Shown: in pieces, positions 50,263 to 61,871 of the stretch
Position numbering within the stretch: position 1 is the stretch's first letter
How the letters are laid out: each line of letters opens with the position of its first letter
Source: Corynebacterium mastitidis DSM 44356
Lineage (GTDB): Bacteria; Actinomycetota; Actinomycetes; Mycobacteriales; Mycobacteriaceae
DNA: 64,000 bases
Reading direction: 5' to 3'
NCBI RefSeq assembly: GCF_000375365.1
Contig: NZ_AQXB01000004.1
Coordinates: forward strand, 124,001 to 188,000
Translations under genes and position numbers: made by a program
The notes under the pieces: model-generated
What the model was told of the DNA's origin: nothing
Seen by the model: the letters and a program-made list of their open reading frames with translations, nothing else
Database searches by the model: none

Positions 50263-50616
50263 ATGGGTGCCTGGGACATCGCCATCTTTGCGGAGGAGAC
50301 CAACGAGGACTTCCTCGACGAGCTCAACGATTTGGACGGCCCCGAGGTTGTGGCGGCCATCCGCGACGCCTGCGCGCTCGCCAGCGCAAACGCGGACGCC
50401 ACCGAGGAGGAGCGCCTCAATGGTCTGGCCGCGGCCACGGTGGCGGCCATCTGGGCGGGCGCGCCCTTCTCCGCCGCGGAGGCGGCGGACGCGCACCCCT
50501 TCCTGCGCGACCTCATAGGCTCCGGGGACGAGGAGTTGCGCGAGGCGGCGAGCGCCCTGCTCGAGGAGGCGGACACCCAGGAGGACCTCGAGGTCTACCT
50601 GGAGGCCCTCTCGTAG
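50263..50616 (+). CDS. DUF4259 family protein
   Basis: A 117-aa acidic helical protein. The opening MGAWDIAIFAEETNEDFLDEL is the DUF4259 signature (family consensus begins MGAW-G-x-FxxD). These small proteins are widespread and uncharacterised, sometimes found with toxin-immunity clusters. ATG 50263 follows GAAAGGA by about 10 nt. An upstream in-frame extension of 11 codons is not needed. sahH follows after 60 nt. Confidence 0.75.
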   Translation: MGAWDIAIFAEETNEDFLDELNDLDGPEVVAAIRDACALASANADATEEERLNGLAAATVAAIWAGAPFSAAEAADAHPFLRDLIGSGDEELREAASALLEEADTQEDLEVYLEALS

Positions 50617-50632
50617 CGCCACGTCCTAGCGC

Positions 50633-50638
50633 TAAGGT
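50633..50638 (+). promoter_or_regulatory. -10 element TAAGGT of the sahH-tmk-mtrAB operon
   Basis: TAAGGT lies 38 nt before the sahH ATG, with AAAGGAG in the leader. Confidence 0.4.
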
Positions 50639-50676
50639 GGTGGGCAACGCCGAGAAATGTAAAGGAGAATCCCTCC

Positions 50677-52116
50677 ATGAGCAGTGTTTCCGAGTACAAG
50701 GTGGCCGATCTCAGCCTGGCCGTCGCGGGGCGGCACCAGATCCGCCTGGCGGAGCACGAGATGCCGGGCCTGATGGCCCTGCGCCGCGAATACGCCGAGC
50801 GGCAGCCGCTGCGGGGGGCGCGCATCGCGGGCTCCATCCACATGACGGTGCAGACCGCGGTGCTCATCGAGACGCTGACCGCGCTGGGCGCGCAGGTGCG
50901 GTGGTCCTCCTGCAACATCTTCTCCACCGACGACGCCGCCGCGGCCGCCGTGGTGGTGGGTCGGGGGACCCCGGAGGACCCCCAGGGCAGCCCCGTCTTT
51001 GCCTGGAAGGGCGAGACCCTGGAGGAGTACTGGTGGTGCCTGGACCGGATCTTCGACTGGGGCGAGGGCCGGGCCCCGAACATGATCCTGGACGACGGCG
51101 GCGACGCCACGATGGCCGTCATCACGGGCTGCGAGTACGAGCGCGCCGGGGCGGTGCCCGAGGACGCCCCCGGGGACTCCGACGAGGAGAGGGCCTTCCG
51201 CGCCATGCTGCGCCGGGTGCTGGCCCAGGACGCCCGCCGTTGGGGCCGCGCCGCCGAGACCGTGCGCGGGGTGACGGAGGAGACCACCACCGGGGTGCAC
51301 CGCCTCTACCACTACGCCGAGCGCGGCGTCCTGCCCTTCCCGGCGATGAACGTCAACGACGCGGTGACCAAGTCCAAGTTCGACAACAAGTACGGAACCC
51401 GGCACAGCCTGATCGACGGCATCAACCGGGCCACGGACATGCTCATGGGCGGCAAGAACGTGCTCATCTGCGGCTACGGCGACGTGGGCAAGGGCTGCGC
51501 GGAGGCGATGAAGGGCCAGGGCGCCCGCGTCAAGGTCACTGAGGTGGACCCCATCAACGCGCTGCAGGCGCTCATGGAGGGCTTCCCGGTGGTCACGGTT
51601 GAGGAGGCCATCGCGGAGGCGGACATCGTGATCACCGCCACCGGCAACCTGGGGATCATCACCTTCGAGCACATGATGGCGATGAAGGACCACGCCGTGC
51701 TGGGCAACATCGGGCACTTTGACAACGAGATCGACATGGCCTCCCTGCTGCACCGAGACGACGTGACCCGGCAGAACATCAAGCCGCAGGTGGACGAGTT
51801 CACCCTGCCCAGCGGGCGCTCCATCATCGTGCTCTCGGAGGGCCGCCTGCTCAACCTGGGCAACGCCACCGGCCACCCCAGCTTCGTGATGTCCAACTCC
51901 TTCGCGGATCAGACCATCGCGCAGATCGAGCTGTTCACCAGGGCGGAGCACTACGGCAACGAGGTGTACCGCCTGCCCAAGATCCTGGACGAGAAGGTGG
52001 CCCGCATCCACGTGGAGGCCCTGGGCGGCGCGCTCACGGAGCTGACCCGGGAGCAGGCGGACTACATCGGGGTGGACGTGGCGGGCCCCTTCAAGCCGGA
52101 GCACTACCGCTACTGA
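50677..52116 (+). CDS. sahH: S-adenosylhomocysteinase
   Basis: A 479-aa NAD-dependent enzyme that splits S-adenosylhomocysteine into adenosine and homocysteine, clearing the product of methylation reactions. The NAD loop is [14 protein letters not shown], and substrate-site blocks [13 protein letters not shown] and GHFDNEID are intact. The C-terminus KPEHYRY is the conserved NAD-binding tail. The length (about 480, with the actinobacterial insert near 140-180) is normal. Its stop overlaps the tmk start (TGATG), which begins a five-gene overlapping run into lpqB. Confidence 0.97.
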   Translation: MSSVSEYKVADLSLAVAGRHQIRLAEHEMPGLMALRREYAERQPLRGARIAGSIHMTVQTAVLIETLTALGAQVRWSSCNIFSTDDAAAAAVVVGRGTPEDPQGSPVFAWKGETLEEYWWCLDRIFDWGEGRAPNMILDDGGDATMAVITGCEYERAGAVPEDAPGDSDEERAFRAMLRRVLAQDARRWGRAAETVRGVTEETTTGVHRLYHYAERGVLPFPAMNVNDAVTKSKFDNKYGTRHSLIDGINRATDMLMGGKNVLICGYGDVGKGCAEAMKGQGARVKVTEVDPINALQALMEGFPVVTVEEAIAEADIVITATGNLGIITFEHMMAMKDHAVLGNIGHFDNEIDMASLLHRDDVTRQNIKPQVDEFTLPSGRSIIVLSEGRLLNLGNATGHPSFVMSNSFADQTIAQIELFTRAEHYGNEVYRLPKILDEKVARIHVEALGGALTELTREQADYIGVDVAGPFKPEHYRY

Positions 52117-52781
52117 TGATTATCTCCGTCGAAGGCATTGATGGCGCGGGGAAGAACACGCTGGTGAGCGCGGTGCGCCGGGAGCTGGGCGCGCGCGTGC
52201 TGGCCTTTCCCCGCTACGAGGACTCGGTGCACGCCCAGCTCGCCAGCGCCGCCCTGCACGGTCGGATGGGCGACCTGGCGGACTCCGTGTACGGCATGGC
52301 CACGCTGTTCGCGCTGGACCGCCGCGCGGCGAGGGAGGAGCTGACGGCCTGCGCGGGGAGCGGGGTGGTGATCCTGGACCGCTACGTGGCCTCCAACGCC
52401 GCCTACTCCGCCGCCCGGCTGGGCGGACTCACGCCCGGCGGCGCCGGTGCGCCCGGTGCCGCCGCCGCAGGGGCCTCTCCCGCCGAGGAGGCGCTGCGGT
52501 GGGTCCACGACCTGGAGTTTGGCCGCTTCGGGCTGCCCGTGCCGGACCTGCAGGTGCTGCTGGACACCCCGCCGCGCGTGGCCGCGCGCCGGGCCCGCGC
52601 CCGGGAGGACGAGGACGCCGCCCGCGCCCGCGACCGCTACGAGCGCGACGGCGGCCTCCAGGAGTGCACCTACGAGGCCTACCGGGAGCTGGCGCGCCGG
52701 GGGTGGGGCGGCCCGTGGCTGGTAGCCTCAGATCCGTCGGAGGTAGTAGAAGCAGTGCGCGGACTCGCGGAGGAAAGATAA
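52116..52781 (+). CDS. tmk: dTMP kinase
   Basis: A 221-aa P-loop kinase making dTDP. The P-loop reads EGIDGAGKNT (Asn where many have Ser/Thr after Lys, then Thr), DRY is at about 88-90, and the C-terminal lid is Arg-rich (RARAREDEDAARARDR). An Ala/Gly/Pro insert (about 107-125) is longer than in most Tmks. It overlaps sahH by 1 nt and ends 3 nt before mtrA. Confidence 0.92.
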   Translation: MIISVEGIDGAGKNTLVSAVRRELGARVLAFPRYEDSVHAQLASAALHGRMGDLADSVYGMATLFALDRRAAREELTACAGSGVVILDRYVASNAAYSAARLGGLTPGGAGAPGAAAAGASPAEEALRWVHDLEFGRFGLPVPDLQVLLDTPPRVAARRARAREDEDAARARDRYERDGGLQECTYEAYRELARRGWGGPWLVASDPSEVVEAVRGLAEER

Positions 52782-52784
52782 CAG

Positions 52785-53465
52785 ATGGTGCCCAAGATCC
52801 TGGTCGTGGACGACGATCCCGCGATCGCCGAGATGCTCACCCTGGTGCTGGAGGGTGAGGGCTTTGCCACCGTGGCGGTGATGGACGGCATGGAGGCCGT
52901 GCCCACCGCCCAGCGGGAGGCCCCCGATCTGATCCTGCTGGACCTCATGTTGCCCGGGATGAACGGCGTGGACATCTGCCGGGCCATCCGGCAGGAGTCC
53001 ACCGTGCCCATCGTCATGCTCACCGCCAAGACGGACACAGTGGACGTGGTCCTGGGCCTGGAGTCCGGGGCCGATGACTACATCACCAAGCCCTTCAAGC
53101 CCAAGGAGCTGGTGGCCCGCATCCGGGCTCGCCTGCGCCGCATGGACAACGAGCCCAGCGAGGTGCTCGAGGTGGGTTCCGTGGTGATCGACGTGCCGCG
53201 CCACTCCGTGCGCCGCGACGGCGAGGAGGTGGCGCTGACCCCCATCGAGTTCGACCTGCTCGTGGAGATGGCGCGCAAGCCCGGCCAGGCGTTTAGCCGG
53301 GACGAGCTGCTCGAGCGCGTGTGGGGCTACCGGCAGTCCGCCGATAGCCGGGTGGTCAACGTGCACGTGCAGCGGCTGCGCTCCAAGATCGAGCGGGACC
53401 CGGAGAACCCCACCATCATCCTGACCGTGCGCGGGGTGGGGTATAAGACGGGCTCGGGGGAGTAG
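52785..53465 (+). CDS. mtrA: MtrA response regulator
   Basis: A 226-aa OmpR-family two-component regulator: receiver domain (1-120) with acidic pocket DDD (9-11), phosphoacceptor Asp53 (LLDLMLPG) and the KPF lysine; winged-helix DNA-binding domain (130-226). MtrA controls wall hydrolases, osmotic transporters and division genes in corynebacteria and is activated by MtrB. It belongs to the tmk-mtrA-mtrB-lpqB run; the SD AGGAAAG is inside the tmk end. Confidence 0.96.
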   Translation: MVPKILVVDDDPAIAEMLTLVLEGEGFATVAVMDGMEAVPTAQREAPDLILLDLMLPGMNGVDICRAIRQESTVPIVMLTAKTDTVDVVLGLESGADDYITKPFKPKELVARIRARLRRMDNEPSEVLEVGSVVIDVPRHSVRRDGEEVALTPIEFDLLVEMARKPGQAFSRDELLERVWGYRQSADSRVVNVHVQRLRSKIERDPENPTIILTVRGVGYKTGSGE

Positions 53466-53471
53466 CGCGGG

Positions 53472-55022
53472 TTGTTGAGGCAGAGACTGGCGGCCTGGCG
53501 GGAATCCGCCGCGGAATCCTGGCGCACCTCGCTCCAGGTGCGCGTGATCGGGTCCATGCTCGCGGCCACCTCGGTGGTCATGCTGATCCTGGGCCTGGCG
53601 ATGATCTCGATCGTCACGCAGCGCCTGGTGGACAGCAAGCTCAGCACGGCGGACTCGGAGATCGAGCGGGTGCGCTCGGCCGTGGAGCAGCAGATCGCCG
53701 CGACCTCTCCCAACAACTCGGTGCAGGTGCGCCTGAACTCCGCCCGCGCGGCGCTGACCAACCGCGCCGGGGCGGAGGTGGGGGCCTCCCCCTACGAGCC
53801 GGTGCTCACGGTGGCGCACCAGGACGGCGCGGAGGTGACCTCGCCCCAGGGCTTTGACATCCCGCCCGGCCTGCGCAAGTTCGTCAGCGAGGGCCAGGTG
53901 TCCACGCAGTTTCACGAGGTGGGGCGCAGCGACGGCAGCCGGTATAACGCCCTGATCATCGGCAGCCCCACCAGCTCCGACATCCCCGGCCTGCAGGTGT
54001 ACCTGGTGCTGTCCATGGAGGACGACGAGGAGACGATGGCGCTCATGCGCGGGCTGATCTCCACCGCCGCGGGCATCGTGGTGGTGCTGCTCATCGGCAT
54101 CGCCTGGCTGCTGGCGCAGCAGGTGATCACCCCGGTGCGCTCGGCCTCGCGCATCGCGGAGCGCCTGGCCGCCGGGCACCTGCGGGAGCGCATGTCCGTG
54201 GAGGGCGAGGACGAGATGGCCCGCCTGGCGATGAGCTTCAACTCGATGGCGGAGTCCCTCTCCAAGCAGATCCAGCAGCTCAAGGAGTACGGGGACCTGC
54301 AGCGCCAGTTCACCTCGGACGTCTCCCACGAGCTGCGCACCCCGCTGACTACGGTGCGCATGGCGGCGGACATGATCGCCATGCACGCCGACGAGTTCGA
54401 CGCCGGCACGCGGCGCGCCACGGAGCTGATGACCACGGAGCTGGATCGCTTCGAGGACCTGCTCACGGACCTGCTGGAGATCTCGCGGCACGACGCCGGC
54501 GTGGCGGACCTCAGCGAGTCCCGCCTGGACATCCGCATGTGCGTGAACGAGGCCTGGCAGCAGGTGGAGCACCTGGCCGAGGAGATCGGCGTGGAGGTGC
54601 GGTTCCACGGCCCGGAGGAGCCGCTGTACGCCGAGGTGGACTCCCGCCGCGTGGAGCGCGTGCTGCGCAACCTTTTGGCCAACGCCATCGACCACTCCGA
54701 GGGCAACCCGGTGGATGTCACCTGGGCGGGCAGCGAGGACGCCGTGGCCGTGACGGTGACCGATCACGGGGTGGGGCTGCGCGAGGGCCAGGAGGAACTG
54801 GTGTTCAACCGCTTCTGGCGCGCGGACCCCTCCCGCAAGCGCCACTCCGGCGGCACGGGCCTGGGCCTGGCCATCGCGCAGGAGGACATCAGCCTGCACG
54901 GCGGCATCCTCGACGCCGCGGGCACGGAGGGCGTCGGTTCGCAGTTCCGCGTGGTCCTGCCCCGCGTCCCCAACGGCACGATCGAGCACTGTCCGCTGGA
55001 ATTGGAGGCACCCGCATCATGA
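53472..55022 (+). CDS. mtrB: MtrB sensor histidine kinase
   Basis: A 516-aa membrane kinase: two membrane helices (about 30-52 and 190-212) flank an extracellular sensor, followed by HAMP (213-265), the H-box SHELRTPL (phosphoacceptor His286) and the ATPase domain with N-box NLLANAIDHS, G-boxes DHGVGL and GGTGLGL. It phosphorylates MtrA. TTG 53472 (or the next TTG) is used, 6 nt after mtrA. The stop overlaps lpqB (ATGA). Confidence 0.95.
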   Translation: MLRQRLAAWRESAAESWRTSLQVRVIGSMLAATSVVMLILGLAMISIVTQRLVDSKLSTADSEIERVRSAVEQQIAATSPNNSVQVRLNSARAALTNRAGAEVGASPYEPVLTVAHQDGAEVTSPQGFDIPPGLRKFVSEGQVSTQFHEVGRSDGSRYNALIIGSPTSSDIPGLQVYLVLSMEDDEETMALMRGLISTAAGIVVVLLIGIAWLLAQQVITPVRSASRIAERLAAGHLRERMSVEGEDEMARLAMSFNSMAESLSKQIQQLKEYGDLQRQFTSDVSHELRTPLTTVRMAADMIAMHADEFDAGTRRATELMTTELDRFEDLLTDLLEISRHDAGVADLSESRLDIRMCVNEAWQQVEHLAEEIGVEVRFHGPEEPLYAEVDSRRVERVLRNLLANAIDHSEGNPVDVTWAGSEDAVAVTVTDHGVGLREGQEELVFNRFWRADPSRKRHSGGTGLGLAIAQEDISLHGGILDAAGTEGVGSQFRVVLPRVPNGTIEHCPLELEAPAS

Positions 55023-56797
55023 GCGCACGGAAGTATCACCGGGGCGGCCGCTCGGGCAGGCTCGCGGTCGTGGCCGTCGTGGCCTCCCTGAGCATGCTCG
55101 GGGCGTGCAGCACCCTGCCCAAGAACTCCGAGCCCCGCGCGCTGCGCCCGTTTAGCTCCGCGCCGCAGGAGCCGGAGCAGACCATCGTGCCGGAGGAGGG
55201 CGCGGACCCCGGGGTGCTGCTGCGCGACTTCTTCCAGGCCTCGGCCAACCCCTCGCAGAACTACCAGTCCGCCCGGGCCTTCCTCTCCTCCGACCTGGCC
55301 TCCTCCTGGCCCAAGCAGCAGAACATCCGGGTGATCGAGGGGATGGAGACCAGCACCGAGCCCGGCTCTACCAGCTCCAAGCACACCCTGCGCATTAGGG
55401 CCAACGTGATCGGGGAGATGGACTCGGAGGGCTCGTTTACCCCGCTCAACGAGCGGATGGAGACCTCCGTGGTCTTCGAGCGCAACGAGGACAACCAGTG
55501 GCGCATGACCACCCTGCCCGGGGTGGTCATCATCGAGCGCACGGATCTGCGCAACCACTACGAGCCGCGCACCCTGTACTTCCCCAGCAAGACGGGCAGC
55601 AAGAACCTGGTGGGGGACCGTCGCTGGGTGTACCGGGGGCAGGAGGACACCCGCGATACGCTGTTGGGGATGCTTCTGCACGGCCCGAGCGAGACGATCG
55701 GCCCCGCCGTGCGGTCCGATATCCCCCAGAACGCCTCGCTCTCCGTGAGCAACAACGGGGTGCTGCGCTTTGCCGGGATGAGCGGCCTGGACCGCGAGCA
55801 GCGCATCGCCTTTGCCGCCCAGGTGGTGTGGACGCTGGCCGGGGCGAACATCTCCGGGCCCTACATCATCGAGGTGGACGGCGCGCCCGTGGACGACGGC
55901 ATGGAGGAGATCACCACGGACGACGTCGCGGACTACAACCCCGAGGGCGTCTCCACCTCCGTGGCCCCGCTGTACGCCGTCTCGGAGGACGGCGCGCTCG
56001 TGACCGTCTCCGCCGCCACCGCGGAGCCGGTGCCCGGCGAGCTGGGCTCCGCCGGGGCGATGGAGCAGGCGGACATCGCCGCGGACGGCAACATCGCGCT
56101 CACCCGGGACGCCGGGGACCGCACGCGGCTGCTGCTCGGCAAGCTCAACGGCGCGGTGGAGGAGGCCCTGACCGCGAACAGCATCACCCGCCCCTCCTTC
56201 GAGCAGGGCACCACGGCGGCCTGGGCGGTGGTCAACGGCTCCGAGGTGGTGCGCGTGGTGCGCTCGTCGAGCACCGGGGAATGGGTGCACAACACCGTGA
56301 ACACCTCCGCCCTGGCCAGCCTGCGCGGGGCGGGGGAGGGCACCCCGGAGCACGACCGCGCCCCCATGACGGAGCTGCGGCTCTCCCCGTCCGGCGCGCG
56401 CGCCGCCATGATCATCGATTCCCACCTGTACGTGGGCATCCTGGACAAGTCGGACGCCGGGGGCCGCGCCATCGTCAACCCGATGGAGGTCTCCCCGCAG
56501 CTCGCCGGGCGGGTCACGGCGGTGGACTGGAGCCTCGACGGCTCCCTGCTGGTGGGCACCAGCGAGGCGGGCAGCCCGCTGTTTCGGGTGGAACAGGACG
56601 GCTCGGAGACCACCCCGATCTCCTCGGCCACGGTCTCCGCCCCGGTGACCGCCGTGGCGGACGCGGGCGACAAGCTCTACCTCACGGACTCGCTGGCCAT
56701 CCGCATGCTGCCGGACGCCCCCTCGGGCGAGGAGGCCTACTGGCGGGAGGTGCCCGGGTTGCAGGGCACCCGCGCCACCCCGGTCGTGGTGCGGTAG
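55019..56797 (+). CDS. lpqB: LpqB lipoprotein, MtrAB accessory factor
   Basis: A 592-aa secreted lipoprotein. The signal peptide ends in the lipobox LGAC (Cys30). A GerMN domain (about 200-310, GLDREQRIAFAAQVVWTL) and a beta-propeller-like C-terminal region with an LpqB signature (VTAVDWSLDGSLLVGTS) follow. In mycobacteria LpqB interacts with the MtrB sensor and modulates MtrA phosphorylation. It overlaps mtrB by 4 nt, which supports joint function. Confidence 0.93.
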   Translation: MSARKYHRGGRSGRLAVVAVVASLSMLGACSTLPKNSEPRALRPFSSAPQEPEQTIVPEEGADPGVLLRDFFQASANPSQNYQSARAFLSSDLASSWPKQQNIRVIEGMETSTEPGSTSSKHTLRIRANVIGEMDSEGSFTPLNERMETSVVFERNEDNQWRMTTLPGVVIIERTDLRNHYEPRTLYFPSKTGSKNLVGDRRWVYRGQEDTRDTLLGMLLHGPSETIGPAVRSDIPQNASLSVSNNGVLRFAGMSGLDREQRIAFAAQVVWTLAGANISGPYIIEVDGAPVDDGMEEITTDDVADYNPEGVSTSVAPLYAVSEDGALVTVSAATAEPVPGELGSAGAMEQADIAADGNIALTRDAGDRTRLLLGKLNGAVEEALTANSITRPSFEQGTTAAWAVVNGSEVVRVVRSSSTGEWVHNTVNTSALASLRGAGEGTPEHDRAPMTELRLSPSGARAAMIIDSHLYVGILDKSDAGGRAIVNPMEVSPQLAGRVTAVDWSLDGSLLVGTSEAGSPLFRVEQDGSETTPISSATVSAPVTAVADAGDKLYLTDSLAIRMLPDAPSGEEAYWREVPGLQGTRATPVVVR

Positions 56798-56799
56798 CC

Positions 56800-57405
56800 G
56801 TGGAGCTGCTGCTGCCGCGCCGCTGCGCGGGGTGCGGGGCGCCGGGAGAGACGCTCTGCGCGCGGTGCCGCTGCGCCTGGTCCGCCCCGCCGCAGCGGGT
56901 CACGCCCCCGCTGGATCCCCTGATCCCCGTGTGGTCGCTCGGCCCCTACGGCGGGGCCCGCCGCCGCACCATCGTGGCGCTCAAGGAGCGCGGCAACCGC
57001 GCCGTGTACGGGCACGTGGGCGCGGCGCTGGCGGCGGGGATCGAGGCCCTGCGCGCCCGGGGAGAGCTGCCGGAGGAGGCGGTGGCGCTGCCTGCGCCCA
57101 CGCGGCCGCGCTCGGCCCGGCTGCGTGGCGGGGATCACGTGACCGCCTGCTGCCGGGCGGGAGGGGTGCCGGTGGCGGCGGCCTCGCTGCGCTTTAGGCG
57201 CGGGGTGCGCGACTCCGCCGGGCTGGGCAGGGATCGGCGCCGGGGCAACGCCCTGGGCCGGGTGGAGATCCTCGGCGCAGTTCCGCCGGTGGTGGTGCTG
57301 GTGGACGACGTGGTGACCACCGGGGCCACCCTGCATGCGGCCGTCGCCCGGCTGCTCGTGGAGGGTGTCCGGGTGGCCGGGGCGGTGGTGTGGTCGCACG
57401 CCTAA
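56800..57405 (+). CDS. ComF-family phosphoribosyltransferase-like protein
   Basis: A 201-aa protein with an N-terminal four-Cys zinc site (Cys9, Cys12, Cys20, Cys23) and a C-terminal PRPP loop VLVDDVVTTGATL (about 168-180). This is the ComF/GntX arrangement. ComF takes part in DNA uptake in naturally competent bacteria, but the actinobacterial homologue has no proven role. GTG 56800 lies 2 nt after lpqB, so it is the last gene of the sahH-lpqB run. Confidence 0.85.
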   Translation: MELLLPRRCAGCGAPGETLCARCRCAWSAPPQRVTPPLDPLIPVWSLGPYGGARRRTIVALKERGNRAVYGHVGAALAAGIEALRARGELPEEAVALPAPTRPRSARLRGGDHVTACCRAGGVPVAAASLRFRRGVRDSAGLGRDRRRGNALGRVEILGAVPPVVVLVDDVVTTGATLHAAVARLLVEGVRVAGAVVWSHA

Positions 57406-57478
57406 GCGGCGGGCGGGGGTACCGCGCGGGGCCCACCACGGGGTGAACAAAGGGTAAACGCGGACGCCCGGGCGCGGG

Positions 57479-57484
57479 TACTAT
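57479..57484 (+). promoter_or_regulatory. hpf promoter -10 (TACTAT)
   Basis: TACTAT lies 49 nt before the hpf ATG; the leader carries GGGAGGT. Confidence 0.5.
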
Positions 57485-57533
57485 GGGGGACGGACACACG
57501 AGGTCCACCGCCTACTTCTAGGGAGGTAAGAAG

Positions 57534-58208
57534 ATGTCTACCGCCGTCAACGGCAACGAGTCCCTCAGCCCGGAGGCCCAGGTCTCCATCACCGGGCGCA
57601 ACGTGGAGGTCCCCGAGCACTTTGCCGAGCGGGTGAACGCCAAGCTCGCCAAGATCGAGAAGCTGGACCCCACCCTCACCTCGTTCCACGTGGAGTTGCA
57701 GCACGAGCCCAACCCGCGCCGGGAGGCGCAGAGCGATCGCATCCAGATCACGGCGTCGGGCAAGGGCCACATCGCGCGGGCGGAGGCCAAGGAGGATAGC
57801 TTCTACGCCGCCCTGGAGACGGCGATCGCCCGCATGCAGCGCTCCCTGCGCAAGGTCAAGGCGCGCCGCTCCATCTCTCGCTCCGGCCACCGCGCGCCCA
57901 AGGGCGTGGGAGAGGTGGCCGCCGACCTCGTGGCCGAGGCGGACAAGGCCAAGCAGGAGCAGGGGCGCTTCGACGTGGACCCCTACGCGGACTCCGTGGA
58001 GGACGTGGTGCCCGGCCAGGTGGTGCGCACCAAGGAGCACCCGGCCACGCCGATGTCCGTGGATGACGCCCTCTCCGAGATGGAGCTGGTGGGGCACGAC
58101 TTCTACCTCTTCGTCAACGAGGAGACGGGGCGGCCCTCCGTGGTGTACCGCCGCCACGCCTTCGACTATGGCCTGATCTCGCTCACGGAGGCCGCCGAGC
58201 GGGGCTAG
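57534..58208 (+). CDS. hpf: Ribosome hibernation promoting factor, long form
   Basis: A 224-aa long-type HPF. The N-terminal domain (10-115; VSITGRNVEVPEHFAERV) binds the 30S subunit, and the C-terminal domain (about 165-220; FYLFVNEETGRPSVVYRR) makes ribosomes dimerise. It stores ribosomes as inactive 100S particles in stationary phase. GGGAGGT precedes the ATG, and its own promoter and terminator make it monocistronic. It lies between comF and secA, as in other corynebacteria. Confidence 0.94.
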   Translation: MSTAVNGNESLSPEAQVSITGRNVEVPEHFAERVNAKLAKIEKLDPTLTSFHVELQHEPNPRREAQSDRIQITASGKGHIARAEAKEDSFYAALETAIARMQRSLRKVKARRSISRSGHRAPKGVGEVAADLVAEADKAKQEQGRFDVDPYADSVEDVVPGQVVRTKEHPATPMSVDDALSEMELVGHDFYLFVNEETGRPSVVYRRHAFDYGLISLTEAAERG

Positions 58209-58230
58209 GGATCGCGCGTCTGGCCTGCTC

Positions 58231-58264
58231 ACGCCGCCGTCGGTGCCCTAGCCGACGGCGGTGT
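58231..58264 (+). terminator. hpf terminator hairpin
   Basis: CCGCCGTCGG (58234-58243) pairs with CCGACGGCGG (58252-58261); three further pairs, one of them G-U, extend the stem to 58231-58264. Loop of 8 nt. Confidence 0.7.
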
Positions 58265-58288
58265 TACCCGTAGCGGGGCGCCCCCGCG

Positions 58289-58294
58289 TACACT
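58289..58294 (+). promoter_or_regulatory. secA promoter -10 (TACACT)
   Basis: TACACT lies 52 nt before the GTG start of secA. An AT-rich leader (TATTTCTATAAAA) and GTAAGGA (58331-58337) follow. Confidence 0.45.
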
Positions 58295-58346
58295 GTTTGA
58301 GGATATTTCTATAAAACCGCCCTCATCAGAGTAAGGACTGTGGGAA

Positions 58347-60917
<2,571 letters not shown>

Positions 60918-60938
60918 TTTTTATACCCGGTGCGCAAC

Positions 60939-60970
60939 CGAGGGCGGGAGGCGATGGCCTCCCGCCCTCG
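60939..60970. terminator. secA bidirectional terminator
   Basis: Fourteen-base perfect arms CGAGGGCGGGAGGC (60939-60952) and GCCTCCCGCCCTCG (60957-60970) with a GATG loop, between secA and the convergent Rv3235-like gene. Confidence 0.8.
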
Positions 60971-60986
60971 TCGTGTCACCGCCGCG

Positions 60987-61361
60987 TCACCACAGCACCC
61001 GGAACTCCGCGATCCTGCCGCCGCGCACGCAGCCGGTGAAGCCGTAGCGGGCGCCGCCGATCTCGCAGCTTCCGTAGATCTCCGCGCCCTGCCGGCCCCG
61101 CAGGTGCAGGGAGCGCAGCCGCACCGAGCGCCGGGCGCGGCGGTGCGCGCGGGCGTAGGCCAGCACCGGGGCCTCGAAGGAGGCGGCGGAGAGCTGACGT
61201 AGGGGGCGTCGGGCGCACAGCACCTCCAGGAGCACGAGCACCTGGGCGCGCAGCCGCGGCGTCGGGGGAGCAGCACCCGGCCGCGCGGGCTCGGGGGAGG
61301 GACGGGCGGCGTCGGGGAGGTAGATCTTCAGGTGGCCGTAGCCGGGTATGGGGATGAGCAT
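60987..61361 (-). CDS. Rv3235-family protein
   Basis: A 124-aa protein. After a Pro/Arg-rich start, the conserved part (about 35-124) contains LRQLSAASFEAPVLAYARAH, the RSVRLRSLHLRG strand and a Cys-bearing beta end (YGSCEIGGARYGFTGCV-RGG). This matches actinobacterial Rv3235-like proteins, found downstream of secA in corynebacteria and mycobacteria. The function is unknown. ATG 61361 is chosen as the first start after the divergent region; the frame remains open upstream but overlaps the HAD gene. Confidence 0.65.
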   Translation of the reverse strand: MLIPIPGYGHLKIYLPDAARPSPEPARPGAAPPTPRLRAQVLVLLEVLCARRPLRQLSAASFEAPVLAYARAHRRARRSVRLRSLHLRGRQGAEIYGSCEIGGARYGFTGCVRGGRIAEFRVLW

Positions 61362-61457
61362 GGCGGTGCCGCCTCTCTGCGTGAGGTGGCGGGGCGGGCG
61401 CGGGCGGGGCTGAGTATCATTGTGACACGAAAAGAACCGCGAGGAGAAGGGATTGGC

Positions 61458-61868
61458 GTGCGAGGACTCATCGTTGATTACGTGGGCGTGCTGGACGGGA
61501 GCGAGGAGGACCAGCGCCGCTGGCGTAACCTCTTTGCGGCGGCCAAGAAGAACGGCGTGGCCACGGCCATCCTGTCCAACGACCCGGGCGGCCCCGGCGC
61601 GGAGCCGATCCGCGAGTGGGAGTACCGGGGCATCGTGGACGCGGTGCTGCTGTCCGGGGAGATCGGCGCGGAAAAGCCCGACGAGCGCGCGATGAGCATC
61701 GCCGCCGACACCCTGGAGCTGCCCATGCGCGACTGCGTGCTCATCGACGATTCCATCGTGAACGTGCGCGCCGCGGTGGAGGCCGGGCTGGTGGGCGTGC
61801 TGTACCAGTCCTTCGACCGCGCGGTGGTGGAGATCGTGGGACTCTTCGACATCGAGGGGGAGTTCTAG
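61458..61868 (+). CDS. HAD-superfamily hydrolase-like protein
   Basis: A 136-aa minimal HAD domain. Motif I reads VDYVGVLDG: Asp7 is present, but the general-acid Asp two residues later is Val. Motif II is LSND, the motif III Lys lies in GAEKPDERA, and motif IV is LIDDS. The small cap is missing. Loss of the second Asp suggests weak or no phosphatase activity. GTG 61458 follows GAGAAGGG with 7-nt spacing. A DUF6912 gene follows after 3 nt. Confidence 0.75.
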   Translation: MRGLIVDYVGVLDGSEEDQRRWRNLFAAAKKNGVATAILSNDPGGPGAEPIREWEYRGIVDAVLLSGEIGAEKPDERAMSIAADTLELPMRDCVLIDDSIVNVRAAVEAGLVGVLYQSFDRAVVEIVGLFDIEGEF

Positions 61869-61871
61869 CCC